From: Pedobacter sp. SYP-B3415 | Lineage (GTDB): Bacteria > Bacteroidota > Bacteroidia > Sphingobacteriales > Sphingobacteriaceae | Assembly: GCF_004138205.1 (NCBI RefSeq) | Contig: NZ_RXNQ01000037.1 | Coordinates: 62,001 to 126,000 of the forward strand | DNA: 64,000 nt | Direction: 5' to 3' | In this document: in pieces, positions 26,016-33,463 of the stretch | Layout of the letters: each line of letters begins with the position of its first letter | Position numbering within the stretch: the first letter of the stretch is position 1 | Translations under genes and position numbers: made by a program | Notes under the pieces: model-generated | The model's database searches: none | The model's input: only the letters and a program-made list of their open reading frames with translations | What the model was told of the DNA's origin: nothing

Positions 26016-27173
26016 TTAATTGGGGAAGTACGCTTTGGAAAAAGTTTCGAAATCCGGCAGGCTATGGTAGTGCCACTTATTTATGATCGTACCTTCCTTC
26101 AGCAATAACACACCGGGATTGGCACGGACCATACTTTTGAGCGGAACGGCATCAGCATAAAAAATTTCCATAAACAGCCTGTGCCTGCGTGTAAAGTTTT
26201 CTGCATCACGGGCAGAATTTGCTGTTAGCAGCACGGTACGGATATTAAATTGTTCGCTGGCATTCAACGCCAGTGCATTTATTTCGGCGATAGCCTGCTC
26301 ATTTACCGTATTCAGGTTCCAGGCAACAACAACCAGGTTATAGTAGGGGTTTTCGAGAAGTTCCCTGGTGTAATCGGTACCTGAGGCGTCGTTAATAAAG
26401 AGGTCTTTTACGGGCGGTGAGAATCCCTTTTTCCAAAGCTCCTTTTTCGGTTCACCAACAATTTTCCAGTTATCATCTTTCCATATCCCTTCTTTCAGGT
26501 ATTCCGCATCGCTCATGTCGCGTGTTTCATGCGTTTTCTGATTCTCCAGATGATACATGATTCTGTATTCGTCTGGTTTTTGTCCGGCGGGCACGCGCAT
26601 CAGTGCAGGAATGTTTGCCCCAATCTTATAAGGCAGAAAATCAATCACCGGCCCGTAGTTATAGGTAAGCGATCCGAAGAGCACCGATATGATGGAGACT
26701 GCGGCAACAAGCGCAGATTGCCAGCGGCTGTTGGTTGTTGCAGGCACAATCCGGCCCCGGTTCCTGAATATAAAAACAATAAGCAGCAGCAACACAAGAT
26801 CTTTTGTGAATGACTGCCAGGGCGTAAGTGGTATGGCGTCGCCAAAACAACCGCATGAGGTTACAACCTTGAAAGCAGCAGAAACAAACGTGAGCAGGGT
26901 GAAAAATATAATCAGAAGCAACAAGCCCCATGCAACGCGGCGGCCAGATATGCCAAGCAAAAGCAGCGCACCCAGCACGATCTCAAGGGTGCAAAGCAGG
27001 ATAGCAAGCAATGTCGCTATGCCGTTCAGAAATCCCATGTGGAATACTTCGAAGTATTCCTGCAGTTTATAACCAAATCCCAGCGGATCATTTGCTTTAA
27101 TAAGACCTGAAAATATAAACAGTACCCCTACAACAATGCGCGCAAACAAAAGCAGATTTCTTTTCATGTTCAT
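26016..27173 (-). CDS. BT_3928-family membrane protein (DoxX/MauE-like N-terminus)
   Basis: The 385-residue protein starts with MNMKRNLLLFARIVVGVLFIFSG (a second ATG is at codon 3) and four helices resembling DoxX/MauE proteins (residues 1-140). These include the SCGCFGD motif, whose Cys pair is typical of quinone/thiol-linked members. A fifth helix (about 150-175) and a soluble thioredoxin-like C-terminal part (about 175-385; NLVVVAWNLNTVN, FNIRTVLLTANS, NPGVLLLKEGTIINKWHY) follow. This architecture, a membrane part plus a probable redox domain lacking a CXXC, is the BT_3928 family, whose function is not known. In Bacteroidota it usually sits by DUF1599, as here (31 bases away). Confidence 0.85.
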   Translation of the reverse strand: MNMKRNLLLFARIVVGVLFIFSGLIKANDPLGFGYKLQEYFEVFHMGFLNGIATLLAILLCTLEIVLGALLLLGISGRRVAWGLLLLIIFFTLLTFVSAAFKVVTSCGCFGDAIPLTPWQSFTKDLVLLLLIVFIFRNRGRIVPATTNSRWQSALVAAVSIISVLFGSLTYNYGPVIDFLPYKIGANIPALMRVPAGQKPDEYRIMYHLENQKTHETRDMSDAEYLKEGIWKDDNWKIVGEPKKELWKKGFSPPVKDLFINDASGTDYTRELLENPYYNLVVVAWNLNTVNEQAIAEINALALNASEQFNIRTVLLTANSARDAENFTRRHRLFMEIFYADAVPLKSMVRANPGVLLLKEGTIINKWHYHSLPDFETFSKAYFPN

Positions 27174-27204
27174 GAAAGTTAGCGGCCGCTGCCGACCGGA
27201 ATAG

Positions 27205-27747
27205 CTATAAACTTAACTTTATCAGGGCAAAAACAGAATAATTGATCATATCCTGGTAGTTTGCCTTTATGCCTTCAGAGACAAGCGTCTGACCCTGATT
27301 GTCCTCGATCTGCTTTACCCGCAGTACTTTCATAAGGATCAGATCTGTGATCGAACTGACGCGCATATCACGCCAGGCTTCACCGTAATCATGATTTTTT
27401 GCAAACAGCAGGTCTTTCACTTCAGCGATCTTCTCGTCATAAAAACGTTCAGTATCTGAAGGATCCAGTTCAAGCGGCGCATTTTCCGGCAATTCGAGCT
27501 GCACCATAGCCATCACGCAATAATTAATAATGCCGATGTATTCAGGAAGCACGCCCTCCCCAACTTTAGAAATCTTTTTTTCTTCAAGCGTACGGATGCG
27601 CTGTGCTTTTATAAAGATCTGGTCGGTAATCGAGCTGGGCCTGAGAATACGCCATGCCGTGCCATAGTCTTTTGTTTTTTTAAGAAAGAGGGTGCGGCAG
27701 TGCGCAATCACTGCGTCGAACTCTGTCGCTGTATTTTGTTGTGCCAA
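27205..27747 (-). CDS. DUF1599 (nucleotide-modification-associated domain 1) protein with two repeats
   Basis: This 180-residue protein consists of two similar halves. The first is about residues 8-90 (LFLKKTKDYGTAWRILRPSSITDQIFIKAQRIRTLEE). The second is about 105-180 (LLFAKNHDYGEAWRDMRVSSITDLILMKVLRVKQIED). The conserved KxxDYGxAWRxxRxSSITDxIxxKxxRxxxxE motif appears once per half. The family is PF07659. Its biochemical role is unknown, but the helical fold and acidic patches recall nucleotide pyrophosphohydrolases of the MazG type. It is the first gene of a three-gene - strand run (DUF1599, BT_3928, permease). Confidence 0.85.
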   Translation of the reverse strand: MAQQNTATEFDAVIAHCRTLFLKKTKDYGTAWRILRPSSITDQIFIKAQRIRTLEEKKISKVGEGVLPEYIGIINYCVMAMVQLELPENAPLELDPSDTERFYDEKIAEVKDLLFAKNHDYGEAWRDMRVSSITDLILMKVLRVKQIEDNQGQTLVSEGIKANYQDMINYSVFALIKLSL

Positions 27748-27891
27748 AAGAATTAATAGGTTTTAAGTATTTTTGCTGCCGGGCAGAGGTTGTCATATAC
27801 CAGCCCGGGCTTAACCGGCTGCAGACTGTTGCATCGGGGCAAACAATGGCTAAAGATACATTTTTGAACGTAAACCTCAACCGTCAACGGC

Positions 27892-28743
27892 ATGATTAAA
27901 ACCAACCCGCCGACTGCTTCAAGCTGGCAGTTTGCCTCGAAGACCGTAGACTTTAGTCGGCCGCATGTCATGGGAATCCTCAATATTACGCCGGATTCTT
28001 TTTATGCGGGCAGCCGCCAGCAGGACATTGACGCCGCCTTACGCAAAACCGCTCAATTTCTTGAAGAAGGCGCTACATTTATTGATATCGGCGCTTATTC
28101 ATCCCGGCCGGGCGCAGCTGATATCAGCATCGGAGATGAGCTGGCCCGGCTGCTTCCGGTTATCGGGGCGGTGAGTAGAGAGTTTCCGCATGCGCTGATT
28201 TCGGTTGATACTTTCCGGGCAGATGTAGCCAGTGCGGCGGTTGCTGCGGGTGCCCATATCATCAATGACATTTCTGGCGGAACGCTCGATGATGCCATGT
28301 TTGATACCGTGGCCCGGCTCGGCGTGCCCTATGTCCTTATGCACATGCGGGGAACGCCGCAGAACATGAAGTCATTAACGTCTTATACAGACCTGTGCGC
28401 TGAGCTCGAAGTTTTTTTTGCAGATCGGGTGGGCATCCTCAGAAAAAAAGGGATAACGCAGATCTGCCTTGATCCCGGTTTTGGTTTTGCAAAAACGATC
28501 GATCAGAATTATGAACTGCTGCGCAGCCTAGGCCGGTTCACAGCCATTGGTCTTCCTGTTCTCGCGGGGCTTTCGCGTAAATCCATGTCGTGGAAACCGC
28601 TGGGCATTAAAGCCGGTGAAGCCCTGAACGCAACGACGGTACTGAATACCTTCGCCCTGCAGCAGGGCGCGTCAATTCTTCGGGTACATGATGTGCGAGA
28701 GGCGGTTGAATGCATCCGGATCAGCGAACTTTACCGCGGATAG
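27892..28743 (+). CDS. folP: Dihydropteroate synthase
   Basis: This 283-residue enzyme joins p-aminobenzoate to hydroxymethyl-dihydropterin diphosphate in folate synthesis. Family motifs are HVMGILNITPDSFYAGS, GATFIDIGAYSSRPGA, ISVDTFRADVA, HIINDISGG, YVLMHMRGTPQNM, ICLDPGFGFAKT, LAGLSRKSM and the C-terminal LRVHDVREAVE. It is divergent from the DUF1599 gene and 51 bases upstream of cdaA; folP-cdaA adjacency is usual in Bacteroidota. A -7-like TATTTTTG at 27768-27775 is a possible promoter, with a leader of more than 100 bases. Confidence 0.96.
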   Translation: MIKTNPPTASSWQFASKTVDFSRPHVMGILNITPDSFYAGSRQQDIDAALRKTAQFLEEGATFIDIGAYSSRPGAADISIGDELARLLPVIGAVSREFPHALISVDTFRADVASAAVAAGAHIINDISGGTLDDAMFDTVARLGVPYVLMHMRGTPQNMKSLTSYTDLCAELEVFFADRVGILRKKGITQICLDPGFGFAKTIDQNYELLRSLGRFTAIGLPVLAGLSRKSMSWKPLGIKAGEALNATTVLNTFALQQGASILRVHDVREAVECIRISELYRG

Positions 28744-28768
28744 GCTGACCAGCGATGCGTTTATTATG

Positions 28769-28776
28769 TAGATTTG
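28769..28776 (+). promoter_or_regulatory. Bacteroidota -7 box upstream of cdaA
   Basis: TAGATTTG matches TAnnTTTG, 18 bases before the cdaA ATG. It suggests that cdaA can be transcribed apart from folP. Confidence 0.5.
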
Positions 28777-28794
28777 TTTTTCTAAATTGCCGCT

Positions 28795-29586
28795 ATGAAG
28801 GGTTTTGAATTCGATTTTCTTAAAATAAGTGTTACAGATGTAGTTGATGTGGTATTGGTGGCCATACTGATCTATTACGTATATAGCCTGATAAGAAATA
28901 CCCTCGCAGTGAATCTGTTGCTGGGCATGCTCATTGTGCTCATCCTCTGGTTTGTGGTCGACTCGCTGAAGATGGAACTGCTTTCTGCGATCATCAACAA
29001 GTTCATGAGCGTAGGCATCATCGCCCTGCTGATCATCTTTCAGCCCGAGATCAGGCGGTTCCTGCTTTTGCTTGGAAAGAATGCCTTCCTGCAAAAAAAC
29101 AAAGCCTGGTGGGGCTATCTTTTCGGACGAAAAGATATTGAGCGGAACAACCTTGCACGCATCAAACCGATTATCGACGCCTGTAAAAGCATGAAGAAAA
29201 CGCGTACGGGTGCCCTGATCGTGATCGTAAAATTTTATGATGAGCAGTTTTTTGCAAATAGCTGCGAGGAGGTCAATGCGAAAATTTCGAAGCGCCTGCT
29301 TGAAGCTATTTTCCAGAAAAACAGTCCGCTGCATGACGGTGCCGTTGTCATCTCTGAAAATAAGATCAAAAGCGCTAGCTGCATTTTACCGCTCACTGAT
29401 AACGATCAGCTGCCGCCGCAGTTTGGCTTGCGCCACCGGGCAGGAATTGGTGTATCTGAAACGACCGATGCCGTGGCGGTGATCGTTTCTGAAGAAACGG
29501 GCGAAATTTCTTATGCCAAGCAGGGGCGTGTGCGGATGAATGTATCGTTCGGCGAACTGGAAAAGCTGCTCAACAAAGACTTCTAA
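28795..29586 (+). CDS. cdaA: Diadenylate cyclase (TIGR00159/CdaA family), membrane-bound
   Basis: This 263-residue enzyme makes the second messenger c-di-AMP from two ATP. Three transmembrane helices cover about residues 15-90 (VVDVVLVAILIYYVYSLI, LAVNLLLGMLIVLILWFVV, GIIALLIIFQPEIRRFL). The DAC domain shows the essential DGA (181-183 in SPLHDGAVVI) and RHR (213-215 in LRHRAGIGVSE) motifs. The length is typical. No CdaR-like regulator gene follows; the next gene is on the other strand. Confidence 0.93.
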   Translation: MKGFEFDFLKISVTDVVDVVLVAILIYYVYSLIRNTLAVNLLLGMLIVLILWFVVDSLKMELLSAIINKFMSVGIIALLIIFQPEIRRFLLLLGKNAFLQKNKAWWGYLFGRKDIERNNLARIKPIIDACKSMKKTRTGALIVIVKFYDEQFFANSCEEVNAKISKRLLEAIFQKNSPLHDGAVVISENKIKSASCILPLTDNDQLPPQFGLRHRAGIGVSETTDAVAVIVSEETGEISYAKQGRVRMNVSFGELEKLLNKDF

Positions 29587-29615
29587 CAAAAAAGCCACCC
29601 GGTTCGCGGATGGCT
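29587..29615 (-). terminator. Intrinsic terminator between convergent cdaA and bacilliredoxin genes
   Basis: On the - strand AGCCATCC (29615-29608) pairs with GGGTGGCT (29600-29593) through one G-U wobble, then a T-run follows. The + strand form has a one-base mismatch and is weaker, so it serves mainly the bacilliredoxin gene. Confidence 0.75.
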
Positions 29616-29636
29616 TCAGTTTATTTTACAATGAGC

Positions 29637-30047
29637 TTAGCAATATTGCTCAAATGCACCAATCAGGTTATCGGCAATCATCTGTGCAGGACGGCCTTCA
29701 ATCTGATGCCGCTCGATCATATGAACAAGTTTACCATCTTTGAATAAGGCCATAGCTGGTGACGATGGCGGATAAGGAATCATATAACTTCTGGCTTTGT
29801 CAACCGCTTCCTTTTCCATGCCGGCAAAAACGGTGACGAGCTTATCCGGATGTTTTTCATGAGCCGCAGCAGCTCTGGCTGCAGGACGGGCATTTGCCGC
29901 TGCACAACCACAAACAGAATTCACCACCAGTAACACGGTTCCTTCGCCTTTCAGTGCGCTGTCAACATCGGCGGCGTCTTTTAACTCTTCGAAACCCGCG
30001 CCGGTAAGTTCCTTGCGCATTGGTTCAACTAAATATTCAGGATACAT
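29637..30047 (-). CDS. BrxA/BrxB-family bacilliredoxin
   Basis: This 136-residue protein belongs to the YphP/YqiW family, thiol-disulfide exchange proteins related to thioredoxin. The CGC motif (Cys46-Gly-Cys48) is in NSVCGCAAANARPA. Family context: in Firmicutes it removes bacillithiol from proteins, and many Bacteroidota also have it. The C-terminal segment VHMIERHQIEGRPAQMIADNLI is typical. It has its own promoter and terminator, so it is a single-gene unit. Confidence 0.92.
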   Translation of the reverse strand: MYPEYLVEPMRKELTGAGFEELKDAADVDSALKGEGTVLLVVNSVCGCAAANARPAARAAAAHEKHPDKLVTVFAGMEKEAVDKARSYMIPYPPSSPAMALFKDGKLVHMIERHQIEGRPAQMIADNLIGAFEQYC

Positions 30048-30082
30048 TTTGTTAAATTATTTCGTTTTTCAATTCAAGATTA

Positions 30083-30090
30083 CAAAATTA
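30083..30090 (-). promoter_or_regulatory. Bacteroidota -7 box of the bacilliredoxin gene
   Basis: On the - strand this reads TAATTTTG, matching TAnnTTTG, 35 bases upstream of the ATG at 30047. Confidence 0.55.
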
Positions 30091-30174
30091 GCTAAATCCA
30101 ACCGGAAAAACATTTAGCCAAACATTATTAACAATCGGATGATATTCGGTCCGAAATGAAGTATTATTTTGAAA

Positions 30175-31047
30175 ATGTTAAATTTGCACCTGTCAAAAAG
30201 CAAAGGATTAATGCGGAGACGGAGAGAGAAAACGACAATCATTATTGTCAACGAGAAGAAGAACGCGATTCAGCCAATTGAGGTGCCGAGCAAATTTGTA
30301 ACCAACTGGAAACGATATCTGCTGGCTGCGGTACTGGTCTTTTGTTCAATGGTTACGGCAATTATCTACCTGACCTTTAGCCGGAACGAGTTATATGAAT
30401 CAGGGCGGGTGCTGGCCAGCCAGCTGGAAGAGGTCCAGTCTGAAATGGATCAACTTGCCCAGGATACTGTAAAAGAGGAAGAACCTGACCGGTTTGCCGA
30501 GATAGACGACAAGCTGACGACCATCAACAGATTTTTAAAAGCCCGCGGATTAAAGCCTGCCTTCAGCGATGAGAAGGTGAAGGTTCTTTCTGAAGATCAG
30601 ATTAATAACTATTACAAAGAATACCTGAATAAGGTGATCTTTAATCTTGCCCATACACCTATCGGCTTCCCCTATTCCGGACGCATCACTTCAACATTCG
30701 GCCAGCGTGAGAATCCTTTTGGATTTGGCAATGCCGAGCGGCATAAGGGAGTCGACATCAAGGGAAACACGGGTGATCCGGTTAAAGCCACAGCCCAGGG
30801 GCGGGTTACCTTTGCCGGTTACCGTGGTGGGTATGGGAAATGCATTGTACTCAAACATGCGAATGGCTTCGAGACCCTGTACGGGCACTTGTCGCGCATT
30901 AACGTGGAGGAAGGTGATAGGATCAAAATCGGACAACTGATCGGCCGTATCGGTTCTACAGGCCGCAGCACCGGACCGCACCTGCATTACGAGGTGCACC
31001 GGAACGGAAAATTCGTAAATCCGAAAGGCTTTTTATCGTTGAATTGA
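30175..31047 (+). CDS. M23-family metallopeptidase with a coiled coil, membrane-anchored
   Basis: From the ATG at 30175 the protein has 290 residues. A basic cytoplasmic head is followed by one transmembrane helix (about 45-70; YLLAAVLVFCSMVTAIIYLTF). A short coiled coil follows (about 75-110; LASQLEEVQSEMDQLAQD). The M23 peptidase domain (about 165-285) has zinc ligands in FGNAERHKGVDIKG (HxxxD) and GPHLHYEVH (HxH). Such proteins cleave peptidoglycan cross-links or activate amidases. A second in-frame ATG at 30211 (MRRRREKTT) would give a shorter head and cannot be excluded. Confidence 0.88.
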   Translation: MLNLHLSKSKGLMRRRREKTTIIIVNEKKNAIQPIEVPSKFVTNWKRYLLAAVLVFCSMVTAIIYLTFSRNELYESGRVLASQLEEVQSEMDQLAQDTVKEEEPDRFAEIDDKLTTINRFLKARGLKPAFSDEKVKVLSEDQINNYYKEYLNKVIFNLAHTPIGFPYSGRITSTFGQRENPFGFGNAERHKGVDIKGNTGDPVKATAQGRVTFAGYRGGYGKCIVLKHANGFETLYGHLSRINVEEGDRIKIGQLIGRIGSTGRSTGPHLHYEVHRNGKFVNPKGFLSLN

Positions 31048-31118
31048 ACGGTCCGACCTGCTTCATCAGACTAAGGCAACATTTTTCAGGGCCATTCCTC
31101 TTTCTCATATTTATCACC

Positions 31119-31204
31119 GATATTTGTACCGCCTTTTCGCCTTTCGCGGGAAGGCAATAAATATGCAGCATTAGGCTGCTGATCAAATCATTAAAACAAC
31201 AAAG
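31119..31204 (+). promoter_or_regulatory. Leader of ahcY with two hairpins
   Basis: A near-consensus -7 box GATATTTG is at 31119-31126. Directly after it, GCCTTTTCGC (31131-31140) pairs with GCGGGAAGGC (31146-31155) through two U-G wobbles and a 5-nt loop. A second hairpin, GCAGC-5 nt-GCTGC, is at 31165-31179. No T-run follows either, so they are not terminators. They may protect the mRNA end or act as a control element. Confidence 0.4.
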
Positions 31205-32521
31205 ATGTCATCAGTAGAGACAACCTATGTTCCTTACAAAGTTAAGGACATTTCACTGGCGGAATGGGGCCGCAAAGAAATCGAACTGGCAGAAGCAGAA
31301 ATGCCCGGCCTGATGTCCCTTCGTAAAGAGTTCGGACCTTCAAAACCCCTTCAGGGCGCACGCATTGCGGGCTGTCTGCACATGACCATTCAGACCGCGG
31401 TGCTGATCGAGACACTCGTAGAGCTTGGCGCGGAAGTAACCTGGTCATCATGCAATATCTTTTCTACGCAGGACCACGCTGCCGCTGCGATTGCCGCCGC
31501 CGGCATCTCAGTTTACGCATGGAAAGGCTTGAATGCTGAAGAATTTGACTGGTGCATCGAGCAGACACTTCATTTCGGTGAAGACCGCAAACCGTTGAAC
31601 ATGATACTTGACGATGGTGGCGACCTGACCAACATGGTGTTTGACCAGTATCCTGAACTGATTGCCGGTATCAAAGGGCTTTCTGAAGAAACAACAACCG
31701 GTGTTCACCGCCTGTATGAGCGCATGAAAAACGGAACTTTGCATCTTCCTGCAATCAATGTAAATGATTCGGTTACCAAATCTAAATTCGACAATAAATA
31801 CGGCTGCCGTGAATCGCTTGTAGACGCCATCCGTCGTGCAACAGATATTATGCTGGCTGGTAAAGTTGCGGTTGTAGCAGGATACGGTGATGTAGGTAAA
31901 GGTTCTGCAGAATCGCTCAGTTCTCAGGGCGTACGTGTTATTGTTACTGAGATTGACCCGATCTGCGCCCTTCAGGCTGCAATGGAAGGTTACGAAGTGA
32001 AAAAATTTGCTACAGCGGTTAAAGAAGCTGATATCATCGTTACAACGACCGGCAACTGTGACATTGTGCGCGGCGAACACTTCAAAGTTATGAAAGACAA
32101 GGCTATCGTTTGTAATATCGGTCACTTCGATAACGAGATTGACGTTGCCTGGTTGAACGATAATTACGGAAGCACAAAAGTAGAGATCAAACCTCAGGTA
32201 GATAAATACACGATCGACGGGAAAGACATTATCCTTCTTGCAGAAGGCCGTCTTGTAAATCTTGGCTGTGCCACCGGTCACCCCAGCTTTGTAATGAGTA
32301 ACTCATTCACAAACCAGACACTTGCACAACTTGAGTTGTGGACGAACAGTGGTGCTTATGAAAATAAGGTCTACACATTACCAAAACACCTGGATGAGAA
32401 GGTAGCGCGTTTGCACCTCGAAAAAATCGGTGTAGAGCTTGATGTTCTTGATCAGCATCAGGCTGATTACATCGGCGTTGCGGTAGAGGGACCTTACAAA
32501 CCGGAAGCGTACCGCTATTAA
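31205..32521 (+). CDS. ahcY: Adenosylhomocysteinase (S-adenosyl-L-homocysteine hydrolase)
   Basis: This 438-residue NAD-dependent enzyme splits S-adenosylhomocysteine into adenosine and homocysteine and so keeps methylation going. Family marks: IAGCLHMTIQTAVLIETLVELGAEV, SCNIFSTQDHAAAAIA, DDGGDLTNM, LPAINVNDSVTKSKFDNKYGCRESL, NAD-binding VVAGYGDVGKGSA, and the C-terminal DQADYIGVAVEGPYKPEAYRY. The sequence follows the long, plant/bacterial form with an insert around 160-190. It is a single-gene unit with its own leader and terminator. Confidence 0.97.
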   Translation: MSSVETTYVPYKVKDISLAEWGRKEIELAEAEMPGLMSLRKEFGPSKPLQGARIAGCLHMTIQTAVLIETLVELGAEVTWSSCNIFSTQDHAAAAIAAAGISVYAWKGLNAEEFDWCIEQTLHFGEDRKPLNMILDDGGDLTNMVFDQYPELIAGIKGLSEETTTGVHRLYERMKNGTLHLPAINVNDSVTKSKFDNKYGCRESLVDAIRRATDIMLAGKVAVVAGYGDVGKGSAESLSSQGVRVIVTEIDPICALQAAMEGYEVKKFATAVKEADIIVTTTGNCDIVRGEHFKVMKDKAIVCNIGHFDNEIDVAWLNDNYGSTKVEIKPQVDKYTIDGKDIILLAEGRLVNLGCATGHPSFVMSNSFTNQTLAQLELWTNSGAYENKVYTLPKHLDEKVARLHLEKIGVELDVLDQHQADYIGVAVEGPYKPEAYRY

Positions 32522-32537
32522 TAAACTTAAAACAATA

Positions 32538-32570
32538 AGCCGCCATGCCATCCGCAGGGCGGCTTTTTTA
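32538..32570 (+). terminator. Intrinsic terminator of ahcY
   Basis: AGCCGCC (32538-32544) pairs with GGCGGCT (32558-32564) across a 13-nt loop and is followed by TTTTTT. It lies in front of the DUF2809 gene. Confidence 0.85.
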
Positions 32571-32592
32571 TTTTGCGCCATTATAGATCAGT

Positions 32593-32979
32593 ATGAAGTT
32601 CCGCTTCAACATCGTGTACTGCTGTATTGCGGCACTGCTTTTTCTTACAGAGGTGCTGATCGCGGTCTATATCAACGACGCTTTCATTCGACCGTATGCC
32701 GGCGATTTCCTGGTTGTGATTTTGATTTATGCATTCATTCGCACATTTGTAAATCTTCCGGCACTGCCACTGGCAACAGGTGTGTTTCTTTTCGCATGTG
32801 CAATTGAAGCAGCCCAATACTTCAATTTCTCAGAAAGACTCGGCGCTGATCGTTATCCGCTGATTGAGGTTGCTCTGGGTACCTTTTTTAGCTGGAACGA
32901 TGTAATTGCCTATGCACTTGGTTCATTATGTATCGTGCTGAGCGAGCGGCTTATCGGAAGAATCTGTCTGCGCGGGTAG
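32593..32979 (+). CDS. DUF2809 family membrane protein
   Basis: This 128-residue protein has four predicted transmembrane helices (about 5-28, 40-60, 64-85 and 95-118). The family's signature is visible in YAGDFLVVILIYAFIRTF, AIEAAQYFNF and LGTFFSWNDVIAYALGSL, which resembles the VanZ-like fold. No function is known for the family. The gene begins 23 bases after the ahcY terminator T-run. It is convergent with the GtrA gene, and a palindromic repeat lies between them. Confidence 0.82.
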   Translation: MKFRFNIVYCCIAALLFLTEVLIAVYINDAFIRPYAGDFLVVILIYAFIRTFVNLPALPLATGVFLFACAIEAAQYFNFSERLGADRYPLIEVALGTFFSWNDVIAYALGSLCIVLSERLIGRICLRG

Positions 32980-33025
32980 GGCTAGTGGAAAATCGAAAAA
33001 CCCGCCGCAACGACAAAACATAGTT

Positions 33026-33074
33026 CGACTCCTGCAAAGTTGGTAACTTTAGTAAAGTTACCAACTTTAAGTTA
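33026..33074 (-). repeat. Palindromic repeat, copy 1 (15-bp arms)
   Basis: AAAGTTGGTAACTTT (33036-33050) and AAAGTTACCAACTTT (33054-33068) are perfect reverse complements with a 3-nt loop. The flank CGACTCCTGC (33026-33035) is the reverse complement of GCAGGAGTCG found beside copies 2 and 3 (56351-56398 and 56565-56612). It is thus the same element in opposite orientation. It sits between convergent genes and might also help end transcription. Confidence 0.85.
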
Positions 33075-33079
33075 AGTTT

Positions 33080-33463
33080 TTAACTGAAAGTGAAAATAAA
33101 ATTTGCCGTGAAATTCCATATAAACACGACCAAGGTAGCCAGAAATTTGGCGAAGTAAAACGGAAGTTTGAATCTTGATTGGTGAAACAGATACAGGAAA
33201 CCTGTATTCAGTGCCAGCCCGATCAGGCTGATTAATACAAATTTGGCAAATTCCCCCTCCCAGTGGATATTGTGACTTTGAAAAGTCCAGACCCTGTTCA
33301 GCATGAAATTACTAATCACCGCCAGGGAAAAACCTGTACAATTTGCCAGGTATTTATTTGCTTTCAACCGGTCTTTTAATAGCCAGGTGGTGCCAAAATC
33401 AATCAGCAATCCGGAGAAGCCTACCAGCCCAAATTTGAGAATCTTGTAAAACAGTTGCTCCAT
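33080..33463 (-). CDS. GtrA-family membrane protein
   Basis: This 127-residue protein has four transmembrane helices and the GtrA signature: KFGLVGFSGLLIDFGTTWLL, KYLANCTGFSLAVISNFMLNRVWTF and a C-terminal FVIWNFTANFIFTF. GtrA proteins help move lipid-linked sugars across the inner membrane. The start codon lies one base after the stop of the GT39 gene, so the two are translated together and probably act in the same sugar-transfer process. Confidence 0.88.
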   Translation of the reverse strand: MEQLFYKILKFGLVGFSGLLIDFGTTWLLKDRLKANKYLANCTGFSLAVISNFMLNRVWTFQSHNIHWEGEFAKFVLISLIGLALNTGFLYLFHQSRFKLPFYFAKFLATLVVFIWNFTANFIFTFS

